Source: Climacium dendroides
Taxonomy: Eukaryota > Streptophyta > Bryopsida > Hypnales > Climaciaceae
Length of the DNA: 64,000 nt
Assembly: GCA_950106755.1 (NCBI GenBank)
Contig: OX467089.1
Span: forward strand, 20,565,345 to 20,629,344
Direction: 5' to 3'
Shown: one piece after another, positions 46,061-59,109 of the stretch
Layout of the letters: the number at the start of each line of letters is the position of its first letter
Numbering within the stretch: position 1 is the stretch's first letter
The notes under the pieces: generated by a model
What the model was told of the DNA's origin: nothing
Database searches by the model: none
The model's input: the letters and a program-made list of their open reading frames with translations, nothing else
Program-made: the position numbers and the translations under genes

Positions 46061-48823
46061 TTTTTGAAAGCAGTGCAGAAAGCGATCTTTGCTACACGGA
46101 ATAAGGTAAACTATCTGACAGGCAGAATAACTGGTATTGTTTATTGAAAAAATTTTAATTTTTCTTCGCATGAAGACAAATGTGAGAGAAAGGGGAGAGC
46201 AATTGGTATTTTATTTTTCTGACAAAGTATGAGTTTGTTATGAATGCTTGAAGTGCATTGCCAAATTGGCCCATAAGAGTTTGTAGACTACCCTAAAATC
46301 AACAATACGGTACACTAAATTGGTCATTTACTACACTCATCCAAAACAACAATTGTTGTCAATTATCGCACAACCATAACCATACAATGAAACTACCAAT
46401 TCAATTCCAATGGGAGCAAAATTTTGTACCACCATCCAATGACCACATATTGTGTGGTGAAGGGTTGCAAGGAATTTTTAACTCAATTTCATGTACATCA
46501 CCTTTAAATTGCAATAAAATTCATAGGAAGAAATCTTATTTTTTGAAGGTGAATCTTAACATGACATTAAATAATCACGCCAAATTTCAAAGCATACAAG
46601 TCTATATTTATGTGGAGAAGGATTTGAATTTTGTCTATGTGGTAATTGACAAGTTTACGATAGTGGTCATCTTACTTAAAGCAATTAATTATAATATTTT
46701 CTAACATTGCCACAACATGAAGGCCTAAAAAGTCACTTCCTAACATTGCCACAACATGACAACCTAAAAAAATCACTTCTTGTACTGAATTTACATTCAA
46801 AAGGTAGAAGTTCCTATTGCAATCACTAATCATCACCATCATTCAAGACATCAATTGTAACTACTAACTCAACCTATTGTGTCCAAATTTCACTTATTGA
46901 AATAGGTTTGTCATGGAGTGATGCAAGGCTTTAACCCAAATCTCAAATATAGGAAAAAATTTGTCGTAGATTGATGCAAGACTTCAATTGGTCATTCCCT
47001 AAGTGTATGTGATGGTTCTTTTGCATGTGATGGTTGATTTACTTTACTTAAAGACACAATGGATACTCTTGAGCCAAATATTTAATCCCTTAAAGACCAA
47101 ATATTCACATTTCAAACAATGAATGAATGCAAATGCATCCCAAGTACACAAAAATGAGTTTTTTCATCCATTAGTTTTTTTAAAGATTTTAACAACTATT
47201 GTTTGTAAAACATCATCAAATTATTATTCAAAGTTGCACTATATAATATATCTTCACAATACTTTGGAGAATTTAAACTACCCCTAGTCTTTAAAAGGTT
47301 AATCCCTTAGGGCTCCAATGTCCTAGTTTTTAACAATGATCAAAAAGGTTCCATGGGCTTTTATAACCATACAACTTCTCATTCATCCTAGACAATGCTT
47401 GACTTTTAAAAAATTACACTTTCTATGTGATCAATTTGATGAAATTTAGGTAATACATATTTATTAAAACATAAGCAAAAATATGAAAAAAATCCTAAAA
47501 AGGAATTAGACACCAAAGAATCAATTCTTTTTGGAAAATATGTTTGGCAAATGCTTAGTAAAGTATAATTGTTCCTCAAAAAAAAATCATACATTAAAAT
47601 ATTTGTTTGAAGAATTTCACCAAAAATCTTGGCATCTATTTTTAAATTATTTTTTAAAAAGCCAATACTACTATATGAATGGTAGATTCATACGGTTGCC
47701 CAATCTAACCAATAGGCACTAACATGTAGATATATGATGAAAAATTAGATTATTACATGGTTATAAAATAGAAATCCAAAATATCTTATCCATCATATTG
47801 TCATCTAATTTAATGCAAACTTCCATGCACTTAGAAATAGTCAACCTTTACATAAGCAACAAAAAAATTTAGAATTCATTTGACACCAAATTGTGCAATA
47901 GTTGCAAGAAGAGAATTGGAATTGTTGGCCATCAAGATTTTTTTGTAGAAGCTTGTGAAAAGTGGAATAGGTAAGTTTTTGAATTCTTGAAAAATCTTTT
48001 TGACATTGGACATGAGCTTTGGTGGTGCATTTTAGTTTAAAAATGAGGCTACATTACACCTGTAATGTAAATTTTCCTACTCACAAAGAATGGGGTGAAA
48101 GCATTAGGGAATATTGCAAAGGCATTCTAGCTCTAAAAATTTTAAAATTCATTTTAAACTCCCATAGAATATTAAGGCCCAAAATGAATTGTTAGATATC
48201 AACCTTTTTTTTACATTTTGACTAAGGGTCAAGATGGCAATCATTTGTAATTTAGGACTCCCTTGTATTTCTACATCCATTCATCTTTCAAACCAATAAA
48301 CACTTTTCAATAATATTCATGTACTTTTTAATCCTAAATTAACAATTTCTTCTACATTTTAAATAAAATAGAAAAAATTTGGCAAAAAATATTCATTTTA
48401 TTTGACAAAAAGAAGATATTTGCATTGAAATGGTGTACTTTGGCCAATGGTGCCCTCCAAAAGGGTTGTTAGCCACCATCCATCCTTGAAATGGTGCATT
48501 TTGTCCTATTGTTTTATATTTGTCCCAACTTTGGGTATGATTACACTATTCATTTATGTATAAATTTTTTCTATATCTTGTTTATTTTCTATCAAAAAAA
48601 TGAAGAACTATATCATTTTAAATTTCTTATTTATTCTCATTTTAGATTATGTTGACTAGTTTCCAACTAGAAATAATTAGTGCTACCCTCTTGAAGTTGA
48701 ATATACATTTAGACTTGAAAAGTTTAATTAGTTTAATGGAATATATTTCACTTTATTTCTCATAAAACTTTTAAAATTGGAATAACTTATTATTACCTTT
48801 CAACCTTCATATTTTTCATTATA
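46061..48823. other. AT-rich intergenic DNA, no gene seen
   Basis: Long AT-rich tract with only short, low-complexity open frames. No paired repeats or domains were recognised. Confidence 0.55.
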
Positions 48824-49676
48824 CTAGCGGTTGACGCTTGCTATGTTACGCATTCACTATTAGAATTTTATAAGAATTTTTATGTATTAGATAGAATGCA
48901 GAGCAAGAATTTCAAAAAATCTTCATATAATATTTTTAATAAATAAGCAATAGACAATAGACAATATAATAAACAATAGAAATTTAATGAATGATGAATG
49001 AAATACATGCAATGATGAATACGGTAAAAGATACACATATATTAGAATGCATTAGAAATTTGAGTTCATTTAAAAAAAATGGCAATCCAAATTGAAGAAT
49101 TGAAAAGAAAAACTTATAAATCTCAAAAAACATTGTAAACAACTTAATTGTTGTGGAATCCAAAATCACTTCAATTAAATAAATTTCTCAAAATCATTTG
49201 GTAGTAGCAATAGAAAGTTGAAATCATGAAAGCTCAAAGCTCAAAAAAGCACAAAATCATAGAAGTGCAAAGAAGTGTAAAGCCAAGAGAAGCAATGGAT
49301 TTGTTACCTCTATAATATCATCCTATGGACCCTCTTTAATATCACCTTAATTGCAACAACTATATTATTTCTATAATATCACCCTTTGTAAAAAGTGATA
49401 TTACAAAAGTGATTGCAAATTGCTACTCTATTTCTATAATATCACATTGTGTGGAAATACGATTTCTATGTATGCATGATTGAAAATATTTTTATAAAAT
49501 ATTTAATATAATTATTTTAAAGACTTATTGAAATCATTATCATGCATTCTATTCAAATATATCAAAATTTTACTAATATGTGATACAATGAATGCATAGC
49601 ATAGCAAGTACAAGCCCCTAGTATTAATGGTAGCATTTGTGATATTACAGAGGGACTTATGATTTTAGTAGTATGA
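48824..49676 (-). mobile_element. Helitron-like element 3, reverse orientation
   Basis: Read on the minus strand it starts TCATACTACTAAAATCATAA (49676 downwards) and ends AGCGTCAACCGCTAG at 48824, preceded by A and followed by T, a canonical Helitron insertion. The body matches element 2, including CACTTTTTACAAAGGGTGAT and the TAATATCAC/GTGATATTA motifs. About 76 bp extra near its 5' end carries what looks like an inverted Helitron 3' terminus (CCCCTAG at about 49620). No protein-coding capacity. Confidence 0.8.
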
Positions 49677-49779
49677 TAATAACAATTTAATGCTTGAATT
49701 GTTTAAAATTTAAAGTTTGACCTCCAAATTCTCAAGGCTTTTTCTAACATTTTTGGAATTTTTTCAAAACTAAACAAAA

Positions 49780-50240
49780 AACCTAAAGTTTGATGAATTT
49801 AATGAATTTTTTAAAATTTGTTGCTTGTACTAATTCAAAATAGATGTGTTATGGATCACATAGAAAAAGTGAAAACAACAATTATATTAAAATCAAGGTT
49901 ATGAAAAAAATATGAGGTTAAAGGACATAACCATAATCCATTTATGGCTTCTCAAAATCTATTCTACAATTTTTTTATATGCATTTTCAATGTGATTTTA
50001 TTTTTAAGAACTTTTATATTTGAGGCTCATCTTTAAGAGCCTTTCACACTAAAAAAATCAAGGTTTGCAATGGACACCCTTGCACAAAATCTTTAGTAGC
50101 AAAATCATAAATAATTTTCTTCAAAATTATATTCTTTATGTTTAAAGTAGATTGATTCCAAAAATATTCAACAAAAATAATTACCAAAAATAGTGCCTTA
50201 AAAATATTCTATTTAACTTCAAAATTTAATTGACACTACA
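49780..50240 (-). repeat. Dispersed repeat family copy, inverted
   Basis: Read on the minus strand, the order CTCAAGGCACCAAATT, a CTTTAAACATAAAG block, ATTTTGTGCAAGGGTGTCCA and GAGCCTCAAATATA parallels the copies at 23560-24160 and 61850-62330. Confidence 0.55.
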
Positions 50241-51639
50241 ATTTGGTGCCTTGAGCATTTAGGGGTTAAAGGAGGCAATTAGCCTAAAATGGTAGGATGT
50301 ACTCCATTGATTATAACATACATCTACATACACAAAATCTAGAAAAGAACAAAAGATAAAAGTAAGAGATTTATTTAAATGATTTGATATCTCTAATAAT
50401 CTAATCAAATCTCACTCTCAAATTAATAAACAACTTTATTTAGGTGGCAAAAAATAGTCACATGATAAAAAAGAACTAATTTTAAAGGTTCTAAATGTAA
50501 TCCACATATCATTTTTTTAAGGAAAAAGAGGCATTGGAAAAGCATAGAGAACGCATGCCATAATTCAAGAAAATGCTCAAAATCTTACTTTTACTAATGG
50601 ATTTCATGAAAACTTGATTCTTCAAACATTGCTATTTTTAAAAATAAATTCAAAAAACTAAATCCAATGTCATGTCGTGACGAAGTTGACATCTAGTATT
50701 GCTACTCAAAACTTTCTTGATTTATATTGGGTCTCCTACATTAAAAATTAGTTGTTGACTTTCATGCTCCAACAAAAGATTGTGGGGCTCCAAAATGTTC
50801 ATGCGGCCCATGAATATAAATTGAAGGCCCAAGAAAATAAGTTCAAAGCAAGGAATCATCTTTTGTATGAGCAAGGGAGGTTAAGCCACTTCATACTTTG
50901 AAAGAACAATCTTTTTTAGATATTTGACACCATTTCAAGTCCAATGGAAAAATATATAACTAGTGAAGAATGTTATGTCATTTCAACACTCAAGTGATGA
51001 ATCCTAAAACCTAAATCCTAATCCCTAGCTCTAATGTTGTAGCAATAGCATCTGCATCAAGTTGTGAATCAATTGTCACAAGATCCAACATAGCCATGCT
51101 ATTTTGTAAGCATGTGGGTATGAGCTTGTGAGCGTTGAGTAGGGATTATATGAGTGTTGAGCTTAGAAATTTGAAAAAGCATTAGAAAGCTCAATAATAT
51201 TTCTGAAAAAAGATTAAAACAAAAAATTTTGGTCAAAATTTATTATTTTAAATAAATTTTAGTATCTATTAACATGGACCTATTATTGTAGTTATGTAGA
51301 ATTTGGATGAAAATTCTAATTTTAAATATTATTTAGAATATTGTATGTATACATTACAAAGATGAATACCTCAATTGATGTGAAAGACGAATGGAGATGA
51401 AATAAGGTTGTATAGAATATTCCATTGAATTACAATATTTGTTCTAAAAAGAAATTAATGCTTCTAAAGCAAAATGTGTAACTTGAATTTGAAGTTTTTT
51501 AGATTAGGATCAAAACACTGAAACACATAGTTCACCATTTTTACACCCGGCACATAAAATTTCACTTACTAATCATATGAAAAATTCATCTCATTAGCAA
51601 TAATGGGGGATAGTTTACCCTACAACAAATCTCAACCAC
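50241..51639. other. AT-rich intergenic DNA, nothing recognised
   Basis: No protein-like frame, paired ends or tandem array was found before the satellite-like block that follows. Confidence 0.5.
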
Positions 51640-52805
51640 TTCAAAAAAAATCTTTTGTCCATAACTAGGGGCTCCCCTTAGTGTTGAGATATCCCAAGCA
51701 ACAAGAGGGAAGTGATTATAAAAATGTCAATCTTAATAGAGCAACCCCATTCAATTTCAAATGAATCTTGATCACCAAATTTTTCTTCTTCTTAAATTCT
51801 AGCAAAGTCCAAGAAGTGGTACATCAAGATGGCAAGTGTTTCCCTCGGTGCCAAGAGGCCCCAAACAACAAAAGGGGAGTGATCATAAAAAACTTAACCT
51901 CAATGGAATAAGCTCATTCCATTTTGAAATAATGCTGATCACAATTTTTTTTTTTCACAAATTCTAGCAAAGTTCAACAAGTAGTAGATCAAATTGGCAA
52001 GTGCTCAATCCTCCTCTCGAAGATGCGTAGTCTCAAGAAATAAGAAGATAATGATCAACCAAACAACCATCAGATCAAGATGGAAGAATCGAATCCCCGA
52101 GGAGGTCCCACAAGAGGACAATGATCAATTAATCAACAATTTGGTGTAACTAAGCTCATTTCTTACAAACATAATCCCTATCAACCAAATATTTCTTTTC
52201 CAAAATCTTAACAAGTCCAATTACCAATACATCAAGATAGAAGTGCAAGTACCTCCATTGGTCCTATGTTGCTATGTACAAGACAGTGATCAACAAAAAT
52301 GAAATTTGGTGTAGCAGTAAACTCTTTCCATATATAATGAATTCCTATCATTTTTTTTCTTCTAAAATCTAAACAAATCCACCAATTTGCAGATTAAGAG
52401 GAAAATGCTATTACCCTCCCTTTGTCTTGAAAAGGACCTATGATTCTATAAGACAATGATCAACCAAAATAGAATTCAATGTGACTAAGATTATTAGATA
52501 TAAAAATCATCATTATTAGCAATTTTTTTTTATAAAATCTAAACAAATTCAACAATAGTACATCATGAGAAAATTATTGATACCTTTCCATCAAACTCAA
52601 GAAGACCCACACTACTATAAAACAATAATCAACCAATATAAAATTTAGATTAACAAAATCCTTTCTATGTAGAATCAATCCCTCTTCACCAAATCGTCTT
52701 TTCTAAAATCTAATTAAATCCATCAACCTATATACCAAGACCAAAGGATTGGTTCCCTCCATCATCCTCAAGAAGTTCTAAGCTGCAAGAGAACATTGAT
52801 CAACA
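51640..52805. repeat. Decayed tandem array, about 170-bp units
   Basis: Six to seven consecutive units share the same order of landmarks: CAA(C/G)A..GGACAATGATCAACCAAAA, a (G/T)AACTAAG.TCATT block, ATCA(C/A)CAAATTTTT then CTTCTAAAATCTAACAAA(G)TCCAACAA, and (T)ACATCAAGATGGAAA then a CCCTCC run. Units start near 51680, 51847, 52019, 52110, 52270, 52437 and 52603. Divergence between units is high. Unit length is close to that of many plant satellites. Confidence 0.65.
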
Positions 52806-55800
52806 TCTGATCTCTTATACTTTCTATTTAATGACAAAATAAAAATATTAGTTCAATACTTCAACCATACCATAATTGTCTAATATTCTAATGTCCACAG
52901 TTATAAGTCTGACTATCTACAATCATCTGTCTTCATTCAAAAAAATTGTATACTCATATGTGCACAAGCTTATGCTCATATGCTCAAATAATAGCAACCC
53001 TGTGATCCAACAGCTTCTCTACAATGAACATTGTTGTCCTCTATTCTATATAATGTTCAAAAATCCCTCAAAATGTTTCTCATTCATTTTCTTCCATCAA
53101 AGATTGAATGAAAAGTGGTCACATTTTTGGGTATTAATACCTAAGCACTCGAACTTACCATAATAAGATTGCTTTTGAAAATTTATAAAAGAGTATTGAA
53201 ACTCCACTAGAATTTTAATATCATTGATATATTATTTGATTTTTCTTGAAGTTTCTTGAAAAGATATTAATAAGATGAAGCGCACTTATCACAACATTCA
53301 TCATCATATAAATGGGGTGAGGAATTGTCTTTGGCTATTTGAGTTTTCAATTGTTGGATTTTTGGATTGGAATATAGAGAACACCATCTCCTTTCTTAAT
53401 TTTTTAGACATGGATTTTTTGGGGTCACAAAGGGCAGTGGAGACATTAGTTTGAACTCCAACAAAGACTCTTTGTATGGGTGGGAAAGTGCTTTCACTCA
53501 CATCAACTAGCACTATGAGATTGAAGAATGAGTTTAAGGAATGTAATGCCAAATTCAATAGCAAAAAGAACTTAGTAACATAAAATTAAAGAATGTTTCC
53601 ACAAATTCACTATTAAAAAAATCATGATACTAATCAATATCATGTGAAATGTGGGACTTGGGAGTGGAAACATAATTCATTTCCAAGGTTTAGGGTTTAG
53701 AAGCATAATGACCTATAACAAGAATACTAGATGGTACTCTCTTGTAAATTAGGAATAAAAATGGTCTTCTTCTAGTCTAAAAAAACTCTAATTAATTCTA
53801 TATTATGTCTTGATACTAACTTTGGGTATGTAGTATGTAACAAGGTTGTATTTTTGTATAAACAACAACCTACTTCTTTAGGTTGTATTGAGATTTTAGT
53901 AGCTTGAATAGTTGGATCTTGTTCAATTATGCTTAATTGAGAGTCTATATAGAAGGATATCATAATGCTAAAGAAAAAAGACAAGGATAAAAATATAAGA
54001 TGTAAATATGCTCTCAATATCCAACACTAGGTTGTGAAATCTACAAAAATGAATTAGAAAGGGTGACCTACACTTGTCTTACCAAACAACTAGTAGTCAA
54101 GAGGAGAAGAGATCGATGGATAGTTTTTGTGCTACTTACAACCAAGTCATTAAAAAGTTTATTTTAGAGTTGCCATCCGCCGTCACAAAGATTTGCGATT
54201 AGGTCCGGGAATAGCATAGGGCCTTTGCTTGTAAATGTTTTATATATAGTCTCTAACATACTTAAAAATCCTAAATAATAAACCTACCTTAAAACTTCTC
54301 TTTTTTTGAATCCCTACTTTACAATTCTTACTATGCCTTTAAATTGCCATACTTAGCTTTCATTTGGCATAAATGCTTTGACAATAACTTTAAACAACTT
54401 GAAAACTTTGCCACAATTTAAATCAACTATCCAACTATTTACATACCAATTTTCATGCCATTTTAAGATGAATTTCAACTTTAATAGATTTTTTTCTACT
54501 ACTAACTTTCTAACTCTTTCCACTATCTCAACACCTTGATTGTATTTTATGCATAACTCATAGATTCTAAGTCCATTGATACTAAAATTTTCACATAAAA
54601 TAATAGATAAGATAAAAAAAATAACGTTCAAGTTTCATTATCATAACATAAAATCTCAATAAAAAGGGAACTTTTCAATACACCCTCTTTGGCAACCTTG
54701 GAATCCAAACACCTCTACTTCCAAGCCTCATAACTTTTTCTTCATAATAAAGCTAGATCTAAAATTTGACATTGTGATAGATCAACTATCTAAAAACTTA
54801 TATTTCAAAGATTGCATTCATCCAATACTTTTTCAAAATGCAACACAAACTCCCTCACATCAATGCTTATTTCAATATAAATCCCAAATAACAACTCAAC
54901 TTTGCACCTTTAGTGCCTCCCACACCTTTCAAACACCAAAAAAATAAAAGAAAGAGAGACAATGGACTAGCCTTTGCATCAAAATAGTCACCTACTGGCT
55001 AACCCTAATCCTAAACCCACTAATCCAAGTATCAACTACTAACCAACCGGTTATGAACAGGCCACTATCAAGTCAACTAATACAAGCTACTAATACAAAG
55101 CTTCTAACACAAGCTATTATCATAAGCGACTACAAACACTTAGCACATTTTTATTAACAAATAAAGTTGTCATTTCCACTAGTAAACGGCCCACATCATG
55201 ACATCACTACTTTGTGGTACTAGCTCACATTCATACTTTTGCCTTACAGTTGAAAGACATGATTTAAAGTAAATGAGTCCATTGTAGACAAAATTATATT
55301 AGTGGAATGCATTTCTAAATTTGAATGTACACCATCATTACAATTTTGCCTACAATGAGGTGACTCCCATTTGTGTCCATAATAGGTTCATTTACCTTAT
55401 CCACACAACATTCAAAATTTTCAATGCAAACTTATAATAAACAAGTGGAAGCCAACCATTTGAGTAGAGGGAATAAGATAGAAAGCCTAATGTAGAATAT
55501 TTGGTCATTGTACATAGATATATTTATTGGATTCACATTTTGGAGGGCTAAAATCTAACAAATTGAAATTTATTTCACATAGTATAACTATTCTTGCCCT
55601 TTTGGATTTTAATGTGGCTCTTAATTTCCTACAAGATTCCAATGGAAATTCAAAACATCCCTTGGTACAATGAAGCAATGAATGAATCTTTTGCCATGTG
55701 TAGAAGTCGCATAGGTCACTTCATTGAATTCATTAAATGGTGACTTTTCAACTCAATTCCAACCCTTTCATCTCCAATTCCAAAACTTTGAGTCTCGATT

Positions 55801-57035
55801 GCTCATTCAATGGCAATAAAAACTATGTTAGAATGATACAAAACTGAATTGAATCTAAAAGTAGAGCTTTGAATTGGACAATGGTCTATAATGGATATAC
55901 TTACCTTATGTTATAACTCATAATGACATTCATCATTGTAGTTTCAATTCTACCTCTTTGTTCCTCAAATTTTCAATGAGATTTTCTTACTCTACATTGG
56001 ATCATCCCAGATCATATATCATTATGCAAGATCAACCATAGAGATTATACTAGGTTGTTAACTCAAGTCCAGAACCCAAATATGGAAAAAATACATCCTT
56101 CATCACTTGCATGGCTCAATATAAATTTGTTTCTAAAACCAAACTTTACATTTGAGTTACCTAGTACATCATATAACATTGTTAATCAACCCAAACCATT
56201 CCTTCTTGGAGATTGGGATAATCCATCCTTGGATTCTTGACAATAAATTTAGTTTAATCTACAAAGAGTCATTAGTTGATTGTAAAATTGCAATGCTAGT
56301 GTCATTAGTTAACTCAAAAGTTGAACCCACTCCTACTTTTTAGGAGAACCAAAGGGACTCCAACATTGGTTAATAATGTTATGGCACACTACAAATCATT
56401 AACCAGCAAGTATGTGCTAAGATGGTTGAGAGGGAGAGGATTATAGCTCATAAAGTTGCATTCAATATGAGCCCTTGGATGGTCCAAAAATTCTATTTTT
56501 GTACATTCTCAATTCAATATTACAACTTTACATTATCACTTCCTCTAACCTTCTCAAGACTCCTAATTCTTGTAGGTATCTGTCCACAATTGCAAGGAAA
56601 GGCTTACAATCTACAAGCGACATCCATACATTCAAAAACAAGGCCTACATTACATGTCACAACCAAGGCTTTTGGAGTTTTTTCTGGTGCTAAATTGCAC
56701 CAAAAAAAATTAACTTGGCTAAAGAATGGCAAAATAACCATTGCTAAAAAACTTTGAATTAAAAAAATTCTTGGATGAAATCACTAGATTGTGGATGAAA
56801 ACAAATTATGGACACATGATATGTGAGTGGTAATGTGATATTTTCTATCCAATATGGAGCACTACTATGACTTTTTATATCGACACTCTGGCTCTTCATA
56901 AAAAAACGAAAAAAAAAGGTCCTGGTCACAACCATTTTCCTTTCCTCTGTACGACTTCTATTCTACTTCTACGTTACCAGATCTTCCAATAAGCTTAAAT
57001 CGATTTTGCGCAGCTCAACATACACTAATTTCCAC
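52806..57035. other. AT-rich intergenic DNA, no gene seen
   Basis: Only short open frames with biased composition. A brief run of CTACTAATACAAG-like words at 55075-55130 is the only local repetition seen. Confidence 0.5.
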
Positions 57036-57305
57036 GTAAATGCTCACCTCCAAATTCGAATTCGAAATAGAGTTTGAAGCTCAGAGAGCACGAACACTCC
57101 ATACCTGTTTGACGAGAGGCGGCATTGCAGCGTGTAATCCTGCAGGGATTACAGATTCAATTCTTCCGTTTTTAGCTTCCCATGTCTAAATGCTCATGTC
57201 CGAATTCGGGTTTGAAGCTCAGAGAGAATGAACACTCCATACCTGAATGACGAGAGGCGGTATGTTGGTAATCCTGCACGGAGAACAGATTGAATCCTTC
57301 AGTTG
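57036..57305 (-). repeat. Duplicated block containing a microexon-like unit
   Basis: Two tandem copies of about 130 bp (about 57040-57180 and 57188-57305) share GTTTGAAGCTCAGAGAG, GAACACTCCATACCTG and GACGAGAGGCGG. Read on the minus strand, each copy holds CCGTGCAG or CCCTGCAG, then GATTAC..CCGCCTCTCGTCA..CAG, then GTATGGAG. That is a possible acceptor, 31-35 bp exon and donor in each. Confidence 0.5.
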
Positions 57306-57310
57306 TGAGC

Positions 57311-57601
57311 TCAGGCTGTCCCAAGCCCGCGAGGTAGCGGTGCTGGGGGCAGTGGGCACCGCGGGCGTGAGGAAGTAGTGACGGAGGATTTTGATTGTGG
57401 GGTGGGCTGGGAAGCCTGCGACTGATTCGAAATACAGGAGCTGTAGAGCGAGAAGTAATTTTTAAGTGAGTGATGGGTTTCCTCGTGACGTTGGTACTCT
57501 TTCGTTTCAGATGATTGGAAGACTATTCTTGGCGAAATCCTTGGAGCTGAATCCTTGGAGTTGGTGGTCAGCCGTTGCATTGCGACGAATTCCATCTTCA
57601 A
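57311..57601 (-). CDS. Hypothetical open frame, possible gene fragment
   Basis: A 96-codon minus-strand frame (MKMEFVAMQRLTTNSKDSAP...SRPRCPLPPAPLPRGLGTA) lies in an unusually GC-rich patch directly upstream of the microexon-like duplicates. Ser/Gln/Pro-rich composition and lack of any domain make identification impossible. It may be a first exon whose gene has been lost or carried off by a transposon, or it may be chance. Confidence 0.25.
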   Translation of the reverse strand: MKMEFVAMQRLTTNSKDSAPRISPRIVFQSSETKEYQRHEETHHSLKNYFSLYSSCISNQSQASQPTPQSKSSVTTSSRPRCPLPPAPLPRGLGTA

Positions 57602-57644
57602 CCAACCAACGCTCGAGTCTATAGTAGTGCAACGAGCCTCTTGC

Positions 57645-57830
57645 GGAGGCCCGCGTTTTACCCCTCCGAAAACGCACGAACATTTTATTTGCTACGGAAT
57701 TTTTTTTTTGCAAATTTTGAGTTAATATTTATAATCAGAGGCTGCAAATTAGCTTTGACAGGTGTCAACAATAAAATTACAATGGCACAAAATAGGGGTC
57801 TTTTTTTTACATTCACCCTTAGCTGCTGTA
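57645..57830. repeat. Relative of the 32.4-kb Mutator-type MITE
   Basis: GAAAACGCACGAACATTTTATTTG, TTTTTTTTTGCAAATT, AGGCTGCAAATTAGCT and GGCACAAAATAG occur in the same order as inside 32440-32600. Matching inverted ends are not obvious here, so this is a truncated or diverged copy. Confidence 0.5.
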
Positions 57831-57937
57831 AGCAGCTCATTGCACTACAATAGACTCAACCCCAACCAACACCGGTGAAGAAGCGGTGCCCATGGTAGCT
57901 GAAAGGTTGACGTGTACTACATTGGATTACCTTTATT

Positions 57938-58180
57938 GGGAAAAAAACCCATTGCAACAATATTGCAACAATATTGCAACAATATTGCAACAATACTGTT
58001 TCAATGCTTGAACAATAGAGTACTAAAAACATATTGTTTTTAGTATTGCAACAATACAATTTCAATGGAGGATGTACTCTATCCATTGGAAATATACTAT
58101 TGCAGTATTGCAATAGTATGTTTTTAGTACTCTACTATTCAAGCATTGAAGCAATATTGTTGCAATCCGGGATACTTTCC
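57938..58180. mobile_element. Palindromic fold-back element with 11-bp tandem repeats
   Basis: Left arm (ATTGCAACAAT repeated four times from 57951, then CAATGCTTGAACAATAGAGT and ACTAAAAACATA) mirrors the right arm (TATGTTTTTAGTACTCTACT then ATTCAAGCATTG, to AATATTGTTGCAATCC at about 58167). The ends GGGAAA/TTTCC are also mirrored. It is about 243 bp and non-coding. Confidence 0.75.
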
Positions 58181-59109
58181 TGATGTTACCTGAATAGCAC
58201 CTTCATCACATCCACCATGCAGAATAAATATTATTCGAAATTAATATAGAATTCATCACTTTTGACTATTCTTCCCTTTCTGAAAAAACTACTTTTTTGA
58301 AAAAGAATTCCCTAATAATTTCATCCCCTGTTCTGAAGCATATTATTGGGGAGTAAACTGCTGTCCGGAAGACTCGCATTGGGAAGGTCCTGAGGTCCTC
58401 AAATCATCTTCCATCACTTCATTGACTCCAGAGCTCAGTTAATTTCCTTGAGTTGTCATATTCGGAACCGGTTTTTAAGAACTGAGAGCATGCGCACCTG
58501 CCCTGCAAAAATGTGGGCTGGCATTTTTGCCAGGCCTTCCATTTTGCACATCAGGGAGCAATGAGTCTCACTGGTTGCAGGCCGGGAGGCCAACCAGTGA
58601 GGTTATAAGTGGTCAAATTTTTTTTGTAGTGGTCATTTTTAGTTTTGACAATATTAAAAGTTTTTATGATTGGATGAGAGGTTTGGGGAGGGGGGACCAC
58701 TTCTTGTCCTTTGTTGTTTTGCAAGCTAGTAGGTGGCTTGCAAAATGACCCCAATATGTAGGCTTTGCAAGCCCCTCTTAAGAAGTCATCTATTTTGCAA
58801 GATGGGTGAGGATGCTCCGAGTTCGATTATTTTCTTTATTTTATACTCAAAATAGAGATTTTATAAGTTTTTTCATCAGTCTTTTACCGATGTTTTCAAA
58901 TTGCAAACGATTTTTTTCCCAATTCCTCCAGCTAACTTTGAACTAGCCACGGGTTGTTTCCTGTAGGTACAATGAATTATTATATTGCTGCATGAAACTT
59001 TAAACACATAATAATTCAATTCCCAGGCCCACACTTTAAGACTAAACCTTCAATGCACCTTTTCTTGACAGCTGACGTATGATGATCCTGTCGCAGCAGA
59101 TCTCAATAA
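58181..59109. other. Spacer with a perfect 11-bp stem-loop at 58567-58601
   Basis: CTCACTGGTTG and CAACCAGTGAG are perfect complements around a 13-base GC-rich loop (CAGGCCGGGAGGC). No terminator, tRNA or element ends can be tied to it. The rest shows no gene. Confidence 0.5.
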
